Positions 1-9,372 of a stretch of 64,000 nucleotides of DNA are shown piece by piece (positions within the stretch are counted from its first letter, which is position 1; the number at the start of each line of letters is the position of its first letter). The position numbers and the translations under genes are program-made. Location: NCBI RefSeq assembly GCF_013402795.1, contig NZ_CP058595.1, positions 1,895,501 to 1,959,500 of the forward strand, given 5' to 3'. The notes beneath the pieces are model-generated. The model did no database searches, was not told the origin of the DNA, and saw only the letters and a program-made list of their open reading frames with translations. This DNA comes from Costertonia aggregata (lineage in GTDB: Bacteria > Bacteroidota > Bacteroidia > Flavobacteriales > Flavobacteriaceae).

Positions 1-44
1 AGATATACTTCTTTTTTGTACCTTATATTTTATAATATTACGAT

Positions 45-287
45 ATGGTGGACAAGAATACTTATGTGAAAATATACAGCGGCAGTCAGGTGCAGGTAAT
101 TTTATTGAAAGGATTATTAGAGGAAAAGGGAATTGCCGTAATCGAAAAAAATGAACAACTTTCGGGTACCCTGGCAGGTTTTGTGGGAGGAACACAAACA
201 ACGATATCCCTATCGGTTCAAAAATCTGATGAGGAAAAGGCAAAAACCATCGTTACTCAATTCAATGCTGGGAAAGAAAACGTATAG
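45..287 (+). CDS. DUF2007-family small protein
   Basis: An 80-residue protein with the fold signature of DUF2007 (putative signal-transducing protein family): an N-terminal strand with YVKIYSG, a helix beginning QVQVILLKGLLEEKGI, then strand segments and a final helix with KAKTIVTQF. No signal peptide or membrane segment is visible, so it should be cytosolic. The family has a ferredoxin-like half-barrel; its biochemical role is unknown and nothing here adds to that. The start is the only ATG in frame near the conserved beginning. It is followed closely by the DUF2237 gene, possibly as one transcript. Confidence 0.8.
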   Translation: MVDKNTYVKIYSGSQVQVILLKGLLEEKGIAVIEKNEQLSGTLAGFVGGTQTTISLSVQKSDEEKAKTIVTQFNAGKENV

Positions 288-333
288 AAGAAGCTTTGCA
301 TTAATACAAATATGTTGCTTTTGCCTATTGTTC

Positions 334-729
334 ATGGCAACGGCCCTTAAACCAGATATGGAAAAAAACCCGAAAAATATTCTAGGAACCAATTTACAAT
401 CGTGCTGCTTTGAACCAAAGACCGGTTTTTATAGGGATGGTTATTGCAAGACCGGGGAAGAAGATTACGGTACACATGTAGTTTGTGCCATTATGACCAA
501 TGATTTTTTGGAATTTACAAAATCTAAGGGCAACGACTTGTCTACCCCGAAGCCCGAGTGGCGCTTTCCGGGTCTAAAGGCAGGGGACAAATGGTGTTTG
601 TGCATTCTACGTTGGCTACAGGCAGAAAAAGCGGGCAAGGCCCCAAAAATAGTTTTGGAGGCTACCCATGAAAAAGCTTTGGAATACACAAGTTTGGAAT
701 TGTTGAAGTCCTACGAGTTCGTAAACTAA
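334..729 (+). CDS. DUF2237-family protein
   Basis: The protein carries the full DUF2237 pattern: NILGTNLQSCC, TGFYRDGYC, GTHVVCA, GNDLST, FPGLKAGDKWCLC and ATHEKALEY, with the several conserved cysteines of the family in place. Function is unknown; the cysteines suggest metal or redox chemistry, which is inference. The start is uncertain. The frame is open back to 151, overlapping DUF2007; ATG codons exist at 265, 334 and 358. The start at 265 would add a hydrophobic stretch (ALIQICCFCLLF) resembling a signal peptide, but family members normally begin just before the NILGT motif, which favours 334 or 358. Confidence 0.75.
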   Translation: MATALKPDMEKNPKNILGTNLQSCCFEPKTGFYRDGYCKTGEEDYGTHVVCAIMTNDFLEFTKSKGNDLSTPKPEWRFPGLKAGDKWCLCILRWLQAEKAGKAPKIVLEATHEKALEYTSLELLKSYEFVN

Positions 730-753
730 TATATATAGACTTTTCTGTGGTAA

Positions 754-1347
754 CTATGCAAAAGTACTTTTCATCAACTTGGCCACATATTTTCCTATAA
801 CATCAAACTCTAGGTTAACTGTTGTACCTACTTTGTAAGTATTAAATCGTGTATGTTCATAGGTGTAGGGGATTATGGCTACGCTAAAGGTATTTTCTCC
901 CGAATTTACAACGGTCAAACTAGTACCATCAATGGTAATAGAACCTTTCTCAATAGTGGGGTTCCCTTTTGACCCATCATATTCAAAGGAAAAGAACCAA
1001 CTACCATCTTTCTCCTCTACTGATGTGCAAATACCGGTTTGGTCTACATGACCTTGAACGATATGCCCGTCTAACCGACTGCCCAAAATCATGGCACGTT
1101 CCAAATTTATTGCCTCCCCAACCTTTAGTTCTCCCAAATTGGTCTTTTCAAGTGTTTCGGCTATTGCGGTAACGGTGTAGTTGTTGTCGTTCACAGAGAC
1201 AACGGTAAGGCACACACCGTTATGGGCAACACTTTGATCAATTTTTAGTTCTTGGGCCAGTTGGGATTGTACGGTGATATGTAGGTTTTCCTTTTCCTTT
1301 TCCAATCTGGTTATTTCCCCCAAAGTTTCGATTATTCCTGTAAACAT
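754..1347 (-). CDS. ribE: Riboflavin synthase, alpha chain
   Basis: This 197-residue protein begins MFTGIIE and has two lumazine-binding repeats (about residues 1-96 and 97-197), the second marked by GHIVQGHVDQTG and GSITIDGTSLTV. It converts two molecules of 6,7-dimethyl-8-ribityllumazine into riboflavin and a pyrimidine by-product, the last step of riboflavin synthesis, as a cytosolic trimer. Length matches the family. It stands alone on the minus strand, divergent from pdxA; both genes belong to cofactor synthesis. No FMN riboswitch-like structure was seen in the about 140 bp between the two genes. Confidence 0.96.
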   Translation of the reverse strand: MFTGIIETLGEITRLEKEKENLHITVQSQLAQELKIDQSVAHNGVCLTVVSVNDNNYTVTAIAETLEKTNLGELKVGEAINLERAMILGSRLDGHIVQGHVDQTGICTSVEEKDGSWFFSFEYDGSKGNPTIEKGSITIDGTSLTVVNSGENTFSVAIIPYTYEHTRFNTYKVGTTVNLEFDVIGKYVAKLMKSTFA

Positions 1348-1485
1348 GTATCGTTTTTATTACCTAGTTTTGTGTTAAATTCAGTTATATCTCAAAGTAA
1401 GTATTGAGATGAACACTTGCCCTTTTCACTTGAAAATATCAAAATCGTGAAAATGGTTTTAAGTGCAGCTACAAAGGTAAAGTAT

Positions 1486-2535
1486 ATGGTGCAGGAAAAC
1501 GAAAAAATACGATTGGGGATATCCATTGGAGATTTGAACGGGATTGGTTGCGAGGTGGCCCTCAAAACCTTTCAGGATAATCGCATGTTGGATTTTTGTA
1601 CGCCTATAATCTTTGCTTCCAACAAAACAATTTCGTTTCAAAAGAATGAGCTTGAGCTCAGTATAAATTACAATGGTGTCCCAGATGCTTCCAAAGCATT
1701 GAGTGGAAAGATCAACGTGGTCAACGTATGGAAAGAAGTACCACAAATTAAATTTGGGGAAGCCACGAAAGAAGCAGGGGATTACGCCATAAAATCGCTG
1801 AAGGCCGCTGTTGAAGCTTTAAAAAAGGATGAGATAGATGTTTTGGTAACAGCACCCATCAATAAAAATAATATTCAGGCAGAAGATTTTAATTTTCCCG
1901 GTCATACAGATTATTTAGTTCAGGAACTTGAGGGTGAGGGCCTAATGTTCATGGTCACGGATACGTTAAAAGTTGGTTTATTGACCGATCATGTTGCCGT
2001 TAAGGATGTTGCCAATGCCATTACGACCAAATTGGTACGTAGTAAGATCGCTACCATCGAAAACTCATTAAAAATAGACTTTGCCATTAGAAAACCAAAA
2101 ATAGCATTGCTGGGAATAAATCCACATAGCGGGGATAATGGGGTAATCGGCAAAGAGGATGATGAAATCCTGAAACCGATTATAAGCGAACTGTCCGAAG
2201 CGGGTCATTTGATATACGGGCCCTACTCCGCAGATAGCTTCTTTGGTTCGGACGGGTATCAAAAGTTTGATGCCATTCTTGCGGCCTATCATGACCAAGG
2301 TTTGATTCCGTTTAAGACCCTCTCTTTTGGAAAGGGGGTAAATTTTACGGCCGGCCTATCCAAAGTAAGGACTTCTCCCGATCACGGTACGGCCTATGAA
2401 ATCGCCGGACAGGGAAAGGCAGATCATAGCTCGTTCAAAGAGGCCGTATTCGTTGCATTGCAAATTTTTAAGAACAGAAAAGAATACAAAGAGCTTTCCT
2501 CCAATAAGCTGCTCAGACAAAGGGTAAGGCGATAA
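1486..2535 (+). CDS. pdxA: 4-hydroxythreonine-4-phosphate dehydrogenase PdxA
   Basis: PdxA oxidises 4-phosphooxy-L-threonine with NAD in the DXP-dependent pyridoxal phosphate pathway. The 349-residue product starts with the family signature IRLGISIGDLNGIG. Metal-binding histidines are visible in PGHTDY (about residue 140), NPHSG (about 214) and YHDQG (about 269). I chose ATG 1486 because the conserved core begins eight residues later; the frame is open to 1417 but those 23 extra residues are not family-like. It is divergent from ribE. Confidence 0.95.
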   Translation: MVQENEKIRLGISIGDLNGIGCEVALKTFQDNRMLDFCTPIIFASNKTISFQKNELELSINYNGVPDASKALSGKINVVNVWKEVPQIKFGEATKEAGDYAIKSLKAAVEALKKDEIDVLVTAPINKNNIQAEDFNFPGHTDYLVQELEGEGLMFMVTDTLKVGLLTDHVAVKDVANAITTKLVRSKIATIENSLKIDFAIRKPKIALLGINPHSGDNGVIGKEDDEILKPIISELSEAGHLIYGPYSADSFFGSDGYQKFDAILAAYHDQGLIPFKTLSFGKGVNFTAGLSKVRTSPDHGTAYEIAGQGKADHSSFKEAVFVALQIFKNRKEYKELSSNKLLRQRVRR

Positions 2536-2580
2536 GTTGGGCGACATCATGTAAGCTCAATGATTTTTGCTGTGTTTAGA

Positions 2581-2610
2581 TTGGGATATTCCAAAATAAT
2601 AGTATCTTTG
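2581..2610 (+). promoter_or_regulatory. Bacteroidota-type promoter of yceD-rpmF
   Basis: TTG at 2581-2583 and TATCTTTG at 2603-2610 are separated by exactly 19 bp, matching the Bacteroidota housekeeping promoter (-33 TTG, -7 TAnnTTTG). A start site about 6 nt downstream would give a leader of roughly 40 nt before yceD. Confidence 0.65.
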
Positions 2611-2654
2611 CACCCGCCTTTATTTGGGCCAATGTGTAGAATTTAAGTGTTGAA

Positions 2655-3188
2655 ATGATGAAGCAAAAGGAGTTTGTTATTCCTTTCTCGGGGTTAAAGC
2701 AGGGAAAACACAAGTTTACATATAGTATTGACAATACGTTCTTTGAGTCTTTTGGTTATAACGAGTTTAACGGTGCAGCGGTAGACTTGAACATTGTCCT
2801 GAACAAAACAAGCACAATGTTAGAGCTTGATATGCGCGCTAAAGGTACCGTAAACGTTAATTGTGATGTTACCAACGAACCTTTTGATTTGAAAACCGAA
2901 TCAAGTTTGGAATTAGTGGTAAAATTTGGTGAGGAGTATAATGACGAGGATGATGAAATTTTAATTATACCTCACGGATCACATCAAATAAATGTTGCCC
3001 AGTACGTTTATGAAATGGTTGTTTTGGCCGTTCCGCAAAAACGGGTACACCCAGGAATTGCCGATGGTACATTACAATCCGAAATGCTCGTAAAACTAGA
3101 AGAACTTGAACCTAAAGATACAAAGAAAGACAAAAATATTACGGATCCTCGATGGGATGCGTTAAAGCAGTTAAAAACGGACAAATAA
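2655..3188 (+). CDS. yceD: YceD/DUF177 family protein
   Basis: This 177-residue protein is a YceD (DUF177) member. Homologues are encoded immediately before rpmF in most bacteria and are needed for normal 23S rRNA accumulation in some. Visible features are the N-terminal [13 protein letters not shown] segment, a central beta-rich region with [12 protein letters not shown], an acidic stretch (EEYNDEDDE, about residues 96-104) and the terminal [11 protein letters not shown] motif typical of the family. Its stop is 7 bp before rpmF, so the two are almost surely co-transcribed and translationally linked. ATG at 2658 is an equally possible start. Confidence 0.9.
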   Translation: MMKQKEFVIPFSGLKQGKHKFTYSIDNTFFESFGYNEFNGAAVDLNIVLNKTSTMLELDMRAKGTVNVNCDVTNEPFDLKTESSLELVVKFGEEYNDEDDEILIIPHGSHQINVAQYVYEMVVLAVPQKRVHPGIADGTLQSEMLVKLEELEPKDTKKDKNITDPRWDALKQLKTDK

Positions 3189-3195
3189 TACAACA

Positions 3196-3393
3196 ATGGC
3201 ACATCCAAAGAGAAAAATTTCCAAAACAAGAAGAGATAAAAGAAGAACGCACTACAAAGCCGTTGCCCCTACCTTGGCAAAGGATACCACTACAGGCGAG
3301 ACACATTTATATCATAGAGCTCACTGGCATGAAGGTAAATTGTACTATAAAGGACAGGTTTTGATCGATAATACCGAAGAGGCAGAAGCCTAG
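3196..3393 (+). CDS. rpmF: 50S ribosomal protein bL32
   Basis: The 65-residue basic protein begins [17 protein letters not shown] and continues with [14 protein letters not shown], the classic bL32 layout. It binds near the base of the large subunit central region. The usual bacterial CxxC zinc knuckle is absent, with residues of the [12 protein letters not shown] segment in its place, as in other Bacteroidota L32 proteins. It lies 7 bp after yceD and is followed by an intrinsic terminator, so most transcripts should end before fabH. Confidence 0.97.
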   Translation: MAHPKRKISKTRRDKRRTHYKAVAPTLAKDTTTGETHLYHRAHWHEGKLYYKGQVLIDNTEEAEA

Positions 3394-3420
3394 TACAACA
3401 ATAGCGTACAGATTATGAAG

Positions 3421-3448
3421 CTCCCACTTTAAATAGTGGGAGTTTTTT
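3421..3448 (+). terminator. Intrinsic terminator after rpmF
   Basis: CTCCCACT and AGTGGGAG form an 8-bp stem with a short A/T loop and are followed directly by six T residues. Confidence 0.85.
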
Positions 3449-3493
3449 ATTTACCTTTAATAACAAGAAACAAATACTTTCAGAGCAAAAACT

Positions 3494-3517
3494 CGTGAAA
3501 AATTAGTAATTTTCACG
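3494..3517. promoter_or_regulatory. Inverted repeat upstream of fabH, possible operator
   Basis: CGTGAAAA and TTTTCACG form perfect 8-bp arms around an 8-bp A/T-rich centre that is itself nearly symmetric. The centre of the site is 57 bp before the fabH start codon. It has no T-run, so it is not a terminator. It could be the binding site of a dimeric fatty-acid-synthesis regulator or a hairpin in the fabH leader; which is not decidable from sequence alone. Confidence 0.45.
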
Positions 3518-3562
3518 AATTTTGAGCCATTTTTGAAGTTTTTTGGCAAAAAAAGTTTAAGC

Positions 3563-4561
3563 ATGAGCAAACTAACGGCAGCTATTACGGCTGTAGGGGC
3601 GTACCTGCCCAAATTTATTCTTACCAACAAAATGTTGGAATCAATGGTAGAAACCAATGATGAATGGATTACTGCACGTACAGGTATAAAAGAAAGGAGA
3701 ATTCTAAAACCCGAAGAAGGCGAAGGAAGTTCTTACATGGCCATAAAAGCGGCAGAAGACCTTATTAAAAAAAGGGGGTTGAACCCATCTGAAATAGATT
3801 TGGTGATCGTTGCAACGGCAACACCGGATAATTTGGTCGCTTCAACAGCTGCATTCGTAGCTTCGGAAATTGGGGCTACTAACGCATTTGCCTATGATTT
3901 GTTGGCGGCATGCTCCAGCTTTCTTTTTGGAATGTCTACCGTTGCCGGTTTTATAGAAAGCGGGAGATATAAGAAGGTTCTCTTGATCGGGGCAGATAAA
4001 ATGTCTTCCATCATAGATTATACCGATAGGACTACCTGTATTATTTTCGGGGATGGTGCCGGTGCTGTATTGTTTGAACCAAATAGGAATGGACTCGGCC
4101 TTCAGGATGAATATCTAAGATCGGACGGTGTTGGCAGAAAGTTTCTGGGAATGCCGGCAGGAGGGTCAATGTTGCCCGCTTCCGAGGAAACGGTTAAAAA
4201 CGGGGACCATTATATTTTTCAGGATGGGAAATCGGTCTTTAAATTTGCGGTTTCCAACATGGCCGATGTTTCCGCAAAGATAATGGAGCGTAACGATCTT
4301 GGTCACGAAGACGTACAATGGCTGGTGCCTCACCAGGCCAATAAAAGAATAATTGATGCTACGGCCAACAGAATGGGACTGGATAGTTCAAAGGTGATGA
4401 TGAACATACAAAAATACGGTAATACAACCTCTGCCACCTTACCACTTTTATTGAACGATTACGAAGACCAACTCAAAAAGGGAGATAATTTGGTATTTGC
4501 CGCTTTTGGCGGTGGATTTACCTGGGGTTCAATCTATCTAAAATGGGCCTATAATTCATAA
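3563..4561 (+). CDS. fabH: 3-oxoacyl-ACP synthase III (KAS III)
   Basis: FabH condenses acetyl-CoA (or branched starter CoAs) with malonyl-ACP to start fatty acid synthesis. The Cys-His-Asn catalytic triad is visible: Cys117 in LLAACSSFLF, His257 in VPHQANKRI and Asn287 in KYGNTTSATL. Length (332) is normal. ATG 3563 is preferred over 3533 because the conserved ITAVGAYLP starts eight residues later. It is followed at 30 bp by accB and then accC, so initiation and malonyl-CoA supply appear to be produced together. Confidence 0.95.
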   Translation: MSKLTAAITAVGAYLPKFILTNKMLESMVETNDEWITARTGIKERRILKPEEGEGSSYMAIKAAEDLIKKRGLNPSEIDLVIVATATPDNLVASTAAFVASEIGATNAFAYDLLAACSSFLFGMSTVAGFIESGRYKKVLLIGADKMSSIIDYTDRTTCIIFGDGAGAVLFEPNRNGLGLQDEYLRSDGVGRKFLGMPAGGSMLPASEETVKNGDHYIFQDGKSVFKFAVSNMADVSAKIMERNDLGHEDVQWLVPHQANKRIIDATANRMGLDSSKVMMNIQKYGNTTSATLPLLLNDYEDQLKKGDNLVFAAFGGGFTWGSIYLKWAYNS

Positions 4562-4591
4562 ACTGACTCAACATAAACTAAATCGAAATTA

Positions 4592-5086
4592 ATGGATATT
4601 AAAGAAATTCAGAGCTTGATTAAATTTGTAGCCAAATCTGGCGCAAGTGAGGTAAAACTGGAGATGGAAGATATTAAGATTACCATCAGAACAGGAAGTT
4701 CGGAGACTGCTCCAGAAACCACCTTTGTACAGCAGATACCAATGCAAAATGCACCTCAACAGGCGGCACCTGTTGCACCGACCGCACCTGCCGAAACCAC
4801 ACCACCTGCTGCCGAAGCCAATAAAGCAGCAGAGGATGACGCTAAATATATTACCATAAAATCACCGATTATAGGCACATTTTACAGAAAACCTTCTCCG
4901 GATAAACCTGTCTTTGTCGAAGTGGGCGATACCATCAATACGGGAGATGTACTTTGTGTTATCGAGGCCATGAAATTATTCAACGATATTGAGTCTGAAG
5001 TTTCTGGAAAAATAGTTAAGGTATTAGTAGACGATTCTTCACCAGTGGAGTTTGATCAACCTTTATTTTTGGTAGATCCGTCATAA
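4592..5086 (+). CDS. accB: Acetyl-CoA carboxylase biotin carboxyl carrier protein
   Basis: BCCP carries the biotin that AccC carboxylates and that carboxyltransferase uses to make malonyl-CoA. The 164-residue protein has an N-terminal helix region, a mobile Ala/Pro/Thr-rich linker (about residues 45-80) and a C-terminal biotinyl domain (about 85-164) with biotin attached to Lys128 in IEAMKLF. All features of a functional BCCP are present. It sits between fabH and accC in the same direction. Confidence 0.97.
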   Translation: MDIKEIQSLIKFVAKSGASEVKLEMEDIKITIRTGSSETAPETTFVQQIPMQNAPQQAAPVAPTAPAETTPPAAEANKAAEDDAKYITIKSPIIGTFYRKPSPDKPVFVEVGDTINTGDVLCVIEAMKLFNDIESEVSGKIVKVLVDDSSPVEFDQPLFLVDPS

Positions 5087-5176
5087 TTTTAAGTTTGGAA
5101 GTTTTAAGTTTTAGGTTTAGGGCCAATGCCGTTAAACTTGTAAACTGTTAAACCATAAACTCTTAAACTAAAAAAT
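5087..5176. repeat. A/T-rich TTTAAG/TAAAC-repeat spacer between accB and accC
   Basis: The spacer holds repeated TTTTAAGTTT-like words on the left and repeated (T)TAAAC words on the right, which are roughly inverse complements, so a weak long fold-back is possible. There is no T-run and no ORF. It may be a slippage-grown spacer that tunes accC expression or has no function. Confidence 0.35.
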
Positions 5177-6529
5177 ATGTTTAAAAAAATACTGATTGCC
5201 AATAGAGGGGAAATCGCTTTGCGGGTTATACGTACTTGTAAGGAAATGGGCATAAAGACCGTTGCGGTCTACTCTAAGGCAGATGAAGAAAGCCTTCATG
5301 TACGTTTTGCCGATGAAGCTGTTTGTATAGGCCCGGCTCCCAGCAGTGAATCCTATTTAAAAATACCTAATATCATTGCAGCGGCCGAGATTACCAACGC
5401 CGATGCCATACACCCAGGATACGGATTTCTTTCCGAAAATTCCAAGTTCTCTAAAATATGTGCGGAACACGATATCAAATTTATCGGTGCATCCGGTGAC
5501 CATATTGATAAAATGGGGGACAAGGCCACGGCCAAGGCAACCATGAAAGCTGCTGGAGTGCCTTGTGTACCAGGGTCTGACGGATTGTTGAAAGATGTAG
5601 CCGATGCCAAGAAAATAGCAAAGAAAATGGGCTACCCTGTAATGATCAAGGCTACTGCTGGCGGTGGTGGAAAAGGAATGCGTGCTGTTTGGAAAGAAGA
5701 AGAAATGGAAGACCTGTACAATAGTGCCGTACAGGAATCTTCGGCAGCCTTCGGTAATGGTGCCATGTACATGGAAAAGTTGATAGAAGAACCGCGTCAT
5801 ATCGAGATTCAAATCGTAGGGGACCAATATGGTAAGGCCTGTCATTTGTCCGAGAGGGATTGTTCCGTTCAAAGAAGACACCAAAAATTGACCGAGGAAA
5901 CACCCTCCCCTTTTATGACCGATAAGCTTCGGGAAGATATGGGCAAGGCTGCCGTAAAGGCCGCCGAATATATAAAGTATGAAGGTGCCGGAACCGTAGA
6001 ATTTTTGGTCGATAAGCATCGAAACTTCTATTTTATGGAGATGAACACCCGTATTCAGGTAGAACATCCCATTACCGAACAGGTGATAGATTATGATTTG
6101 ATCAGGGAGCAAATATTGGTAGCTGGGGGTGTTCCCATCTCCGGAAAAAATTATGTGCCCAAGTTACATTCTATCGAATGTAGGATAAACGCAGAGGACC
6201 CATACAACAATTTTAGGCCCTCGCCCGGTAAGATAACCACATTGCATACGCCCGGTGGCCATGGAATACGGTTAGATACTCATGTATACAGTGGGTACAC
6301 CATTCCGCCCAACTATGATTCCATGATTGCCAAATTGATTACGACTGCCCAAACAAGGGAAGAAGCGATAAATAAAATGAAAAGGGCCTTGGATGAATTC
6401 GTTATTGAAGGCATAAAGACCACGATACCCTTTCATAGGCAATTAATGGATCACCCGGACTACTTGGCGGGCAACTATACCACAGCATTTATGGATGATT
6501 TTCAGATGGATCCTTTAACCGAAGAGTAA
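5177..6529 (+). CDS. accC: Acetyl-CoA carboxylase, biotin carboxylase subunit
   Basis: This ATP-grasp enzyme carboxylates the biotin on AccB using bicarbonate and ATP. The 450-residue protein begins [16 protein letters not shown], has the glycine-rich ATP loop GGGGKGMR near residue 163 and the catalytic stretch [13 protein letters not shown] around residues 288-301, followed by the C-terminal biotin-carboxylase domain ([18 protein letters not shown]). Length is typical. A strong terminator follows, closing the block that started at fabH. Confidence 0.97.
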   Translation: MFKKILIANRGEIALRVIRTCKEMGIKTVAVYSKADEESLHVRFADEAVCIGPAPSSESYLKIPNIIAAAEITNADAIHPGYGFLSENSKFSKICAEHDIKFIGASGDHIDKMGDKATAKATMKAAGVPCVPGSDGLLKDVADAKKIAKKMGYPVMIKATAGGGGKGMRAVWKEEEMEDLYNSAVQESSAAFGNGAMYMEKLIEEPRHIEIQIVGDQYGKACHLSERDCSVQRRHQKLTEETPSPFMTDKLREDMGKAAVKAAEYIKYEGAGTVEFLVDKHRNFYFMEMNTRIQVEHPITEQVIDYDLIREQILVAGGVPISGKNYVPKLHSIECRINAEDPYNNFRPSPGKITTLHTPGGHGIRLDTHVYSGYTIPPNYDSMIAKLITTAQTREEAINKMKRALDEFVIEGIKTTIPFHRQLMDHPDYLAGNYTTAFMDDFQMDPLTEE

Positions 6530-6534
6530 AACAA

Positions 6535-6558
6535 AGCCCCAAAAACTGGGGCTTTTTC
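6535..6558 (+). terminator. Intrinsic terminator after accC
   Basis: AGCCCC and GGGGCT arms around an A-rich loop, followed by five T residues, 6 bp after the accC stop codon. Confidence 0.85.
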
Positions 6559-6715
6559 ATTTCTCCCAATTTTCGGCTTTATTTTTTCACGGTTTTCAGG
6601 TGGCGGTAAACACCATAATTGCCTTAGTTTTGTTCCTGATAAGAAAAAGAATTGCATCAAAACAATTTTCGCCAAAAAAAACAGTTTGTTTAATTTATCC
6701 TATAGTATACCCTGT

Positions 6716-7402
6716 ATGATCAAGAAGTTTTTTTCGTGTTTCACTATTTTATGTTGTCTTTTTTTATGTACAAGTTGTTTTGATGTCTTGGAGGAAATCA
6801 ATCTAAATAGCGATGGCAGTGGTAGTATGGTGCTTACCGTGAACATGAGCAAAAGCAAGACCAAATTAGCATCGATTATGTTGCTGGATAGTGTTAACGG
6901 GTATAAAATACCATCGGAAGATGATATTGACGAGGCATTAAAGGATGTGGTACTGCATTTGAAGAAGGCCAACGGTATTTCCAATATCAAACAAACGAAG
7001 GATTTTGATAATTATATTTTTACCGTTTCTTGCGATTTTGAGGATATTGCCAGCCTTAATGGGATTGCCAAAGATTTGATAAAAGAGCAGAATGCCAAAG
7101 GGAAGACCAATTTCAACACCACGAATTTTTCCTTTGATGTTTCCTCAAAAATATTTCAGAGACATTTTGTGTACGATGAAAGCATAAAGAAGTCTTTTTT
7201 GCACCTTAAAAAGGAAGATAGAAAAGTGTTCAATGATGCTAATTTTATAGCCATCTACCGTTTTGATAATACGGTGGAAAATATATCAAACAGCAACGCA
7301 AAAATATCGCCCAACAAAAAAGCCGTAATGCTTCGATTGGATGCGATGTCTCTTATAATGGGGGAAAGATCAATTCAAAATAAAATAAAACTGACCAAAT
7401 AA
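6716..7402 (+). CDS. Hypothetical lipoprotein
   Basis: The 228-residue product has a lipoprotein signal peptide ending in LCTSC, with Cys21 as the expected acylated residue. The mature part starts with FDVLEEINLNSDGSGSMVLTVNMS, a two-strand beta segment seen in Bacteroidota lipoproteins of unknown role, and continues as mixed alpha/beta. Start 6716 was chosen over 6686 because it puts Lys-Lys directly before the hydrophobic core. It is 7 bp upstream of the next gene and probably forms an operon with the two envelope proteins that follow. No function can be assigned. Confidence 0.8.
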   Translation: MIKKFFSCFTILCCLFLCTSCFDVLEEINLNSDGSGSMVLTVNMSKSKTKLASIMLLDSVNGYKIPSEDDIDEALKDVVLHLKKANGISNIKQTKDFDNYIFTVSCDFEDIASLNGIAKDLIKEQNAKGKTNFNTTNFSFDVSSKIFQRHFVYDESIKKSFLHLKKEDRKVFNDANFIAIYRFDNTVENISNSNAKISPNKKAVMLRLDAMSLIMGERSIQNKIKLTK

Positions 7403-7409
7403 TTATATC

Positions 7410-9356
7410 ATGCAAAAAGTATTGTTTACGATTTCTATTTTCTGTTTTACCATTTTATCAAATGCTCAAGATTTCGCCACGAAAATTCCGTACGATGCCA
7501 GTGTTGTGGTTTCCATTAAAGGGAAAAATGTGACCGATTTAATGTCCGTCTCCGAATTTTCAAACTCCAAAATCGGAAAAATGATTGGAAAAGAATTATC
7601 TCGCGAAACCGATGGCAAATTGAGCACTTTCGAAGATTTAGGGCTAGATTTAAATGCAAATTTCTATTACTTTTTAGAAATTAGGGATGGGGTATACAAC
7701 AATGTTTTTATGGTTCCCATGAACAACATGAACGGTTTTTTGAGCTTGTTGAACGAAAGGGAAAAAGAGAAAATTGAGACCGAAGGCACCCTATCCTATT
7801 TTCAAGAAAAGTATGACGGTATGACGACCATGTGGAACAATAATACATTGGTAGTGATTGTTCCCCAAAACATGAGGGATGAATACGCCTACAATGATTA
7901 CGACTATTACAATGATATATATATTGAGGAGACCCCTTCGGTTGCCGTTGAGGCCGAAGATGCGGTAGAGGCTGCTGTTGAAGAGGTTGAAGAAATTGAA
8001 GAGGTCATTGAGGAGACAGTAGTTGAGGAAACGATTATCGAAGAAGTTGAGGAGCAAGTGTCCCAATCGTATAACGATTATTATAATAGCGATGAGTATA
8101 AGAAGCAGCAAGCCGCAAGAGAAAAAAGACGTTTGGAACAAGATAAAAAACGTGAAGAAGCAAGAAAAAAGACCGCCGCAAGCACCTTAAAAAGAGCTAA
8201 GGAAATTATAACCGGTGACGCAAAAAAAAGTATTCTTAAAAACACCGCATATACAAAAAGTGTGGGCAAGGGCAGTGACGAGGCTGTTGTTTGGGTAAAT
8301 GATTTTGCACAAATTTACAAAAATGCCTTTCCAAGCTACATGTTCGGTATGGGCAATCCTTATGAGTATATGGATATTGATAAACTATACAGCGGTATGA
8401 CCATTACGGGGAAATTAAATTTTGAAAAAGACCAGACCGCATTCAGATATTCCTATACCATGAACGATGAACTTGCCGACTTATACAAACCTATGTATGA
8501 AGGTAAGTTCAACAAAAATTTCTTGAACTATATCAATGAAGATAAATTATTGGGCTACATAAGCTTGAACATTAGTACCGAAGGCACTTTGAAAGCTTAT
8601 CCGAATTTGATCGATAGTATATTGATGTCAGGTAAGGGAGAAGAATCCGAAACCATTGCAGCTGCCGCTTCATTGGTAACCCGATTGTTTTCTTTATTGA
8701 TAGATGAGGAAGGGGCTGCCAAAATAGTACGTGGTGATATGCTGCTTTTGGTAACAGATCTTAGGGAAAAAGAAGTGACCTACACCGATTATGAATATGA
8801 TGAGGATTACAACTATAAAGAAGTAGAAAAGACCAAGACAGAGACTATTCCGGACTTTTTGTTCATGTTTAGTTCAGAAGAGGAAAAAATGTTTGGAAAC
8901 CTAATGAAGATTGGTATAAAAGAAGCTGGTATAACTTACGATAACGGTATCTACAAGGCTTTGGGCACCACAACAAAGTACCCCATAGACCTGTATTTTA
9001 TGTTTAAGGACAACACGGTCTTCTTAGGGAGCTCCAAAGAACACATGATAGGTATAAAAAATGGTACTTACGTTTCAAAACTATCTAGTGATTTGAAGAA
9101 AGATATCAGCAAAAACGTTACCAGTATGTATGTGAACGGTGGTAATATTGTTTCAAAAATACCTACGGAAGCTTTTCCAAGGGGCCTTAGAAGTGAGATA
9201 GGTTTAATTACCAATAATACGAGAGACTTTAAGCTTAATATGTCCAAGATCAAGGGCAATAAAATGAGTGGCGAAATGATTTTGAAAACCCCTACCCAAG
9301 GGCATAAAAACAGCTTTGCTTACTTCATCAATATGATAGACGAGCTTATGGATTAA
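7410..9356 (+). CDS. Secreted DUF4836-like protein with acidic repeat
   Basis: A 648-residue protein with a Sec signal peptide (cleavage near LSNA-QD) and an N-terminal region, PYDASVVVSIKGKNVTDLM, reminiscent of DUF4836 envelope proteins of Bacteroidota; that assignment is tentative. An insert at about residues 165-265 is low-complexity: first Asp/Tyr, then a run of Glu/Val repeats, then a Lys/Arg/Glu-rich probable coiled coil. The C-terminal half is regular alpha/beta. It is followed after 16 bp by a related but shorter protein. Probably periplasmic or outer-membrane associated; the role is unknown. Confidence 0.75.
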   Translation: MQKVLFTISIFCFTILSNAQDFATKIPYDASVVVSIKGKNVTDLMSVSEFSNSKIGKMIGKELSRETDGKLSTFEDLGLDLNANFYYFLEIRDGVYNNVFMVPMNNMNGFLSLLNEREKEKIETEGTLSYFQEKYDGMTTMWNNNTLVVIVPQNMRDEYAYNDYDYYNDIYIEETPSVAVEAEDAVEAAVEEVEEIEEVIEETVVEETIIEEVEEQVSQSYNDYYNSDEYKKQQAAREKRRLEQDKKREEARKKTAASTLKRAKEIITGDAKKSILKNTAYTKSVGKGSDEAVVWVNDFAQIYKNAFPSYMFGMGNPYEYMDIDKLYSGMTITGKLNFEKDQTAFRYSYTMNDELADLYKPMYEGKFNKNFLNYINEDKLLGYISLNISTEGTLKAYPNLIDSILMSGKGEESETIAAAASLVTRLFSLLIDEEGAAKIVRGDMLLLVTDLREKEVTYTDYEYDEDYNYKEVEKTKTETIPDFLFMFSSEEEKMFGNLMKIGIKEAGITYDNGIYKALGTTTKYPIDLYFMFKDNTVFLGSSKEHMIGIKNGTYVSKLSSDLKKDISKNVTSMYVNGGNIVSKIPTEAFPRGLRSEIGLITNNTRDFKLNMSKIKGNKMSGEMILKTPTQGHKNSFAYFINMIDELMD

Positions 9357-9372
9357 TTTCGTTGCACCTATA

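Noticed and set aside
1348-1485. FMN or other riboswitch between ribE and pdxA
   Set aside because: The spacer is short and A/T-rich and shows none of the conserved elements of an FMN riboswitch.
5357-6112. 251-residue minus-strand ORF inside accC
   Set aside because: It is a shadow of the highly conserved accC reading frame and has no recognisable protein features.
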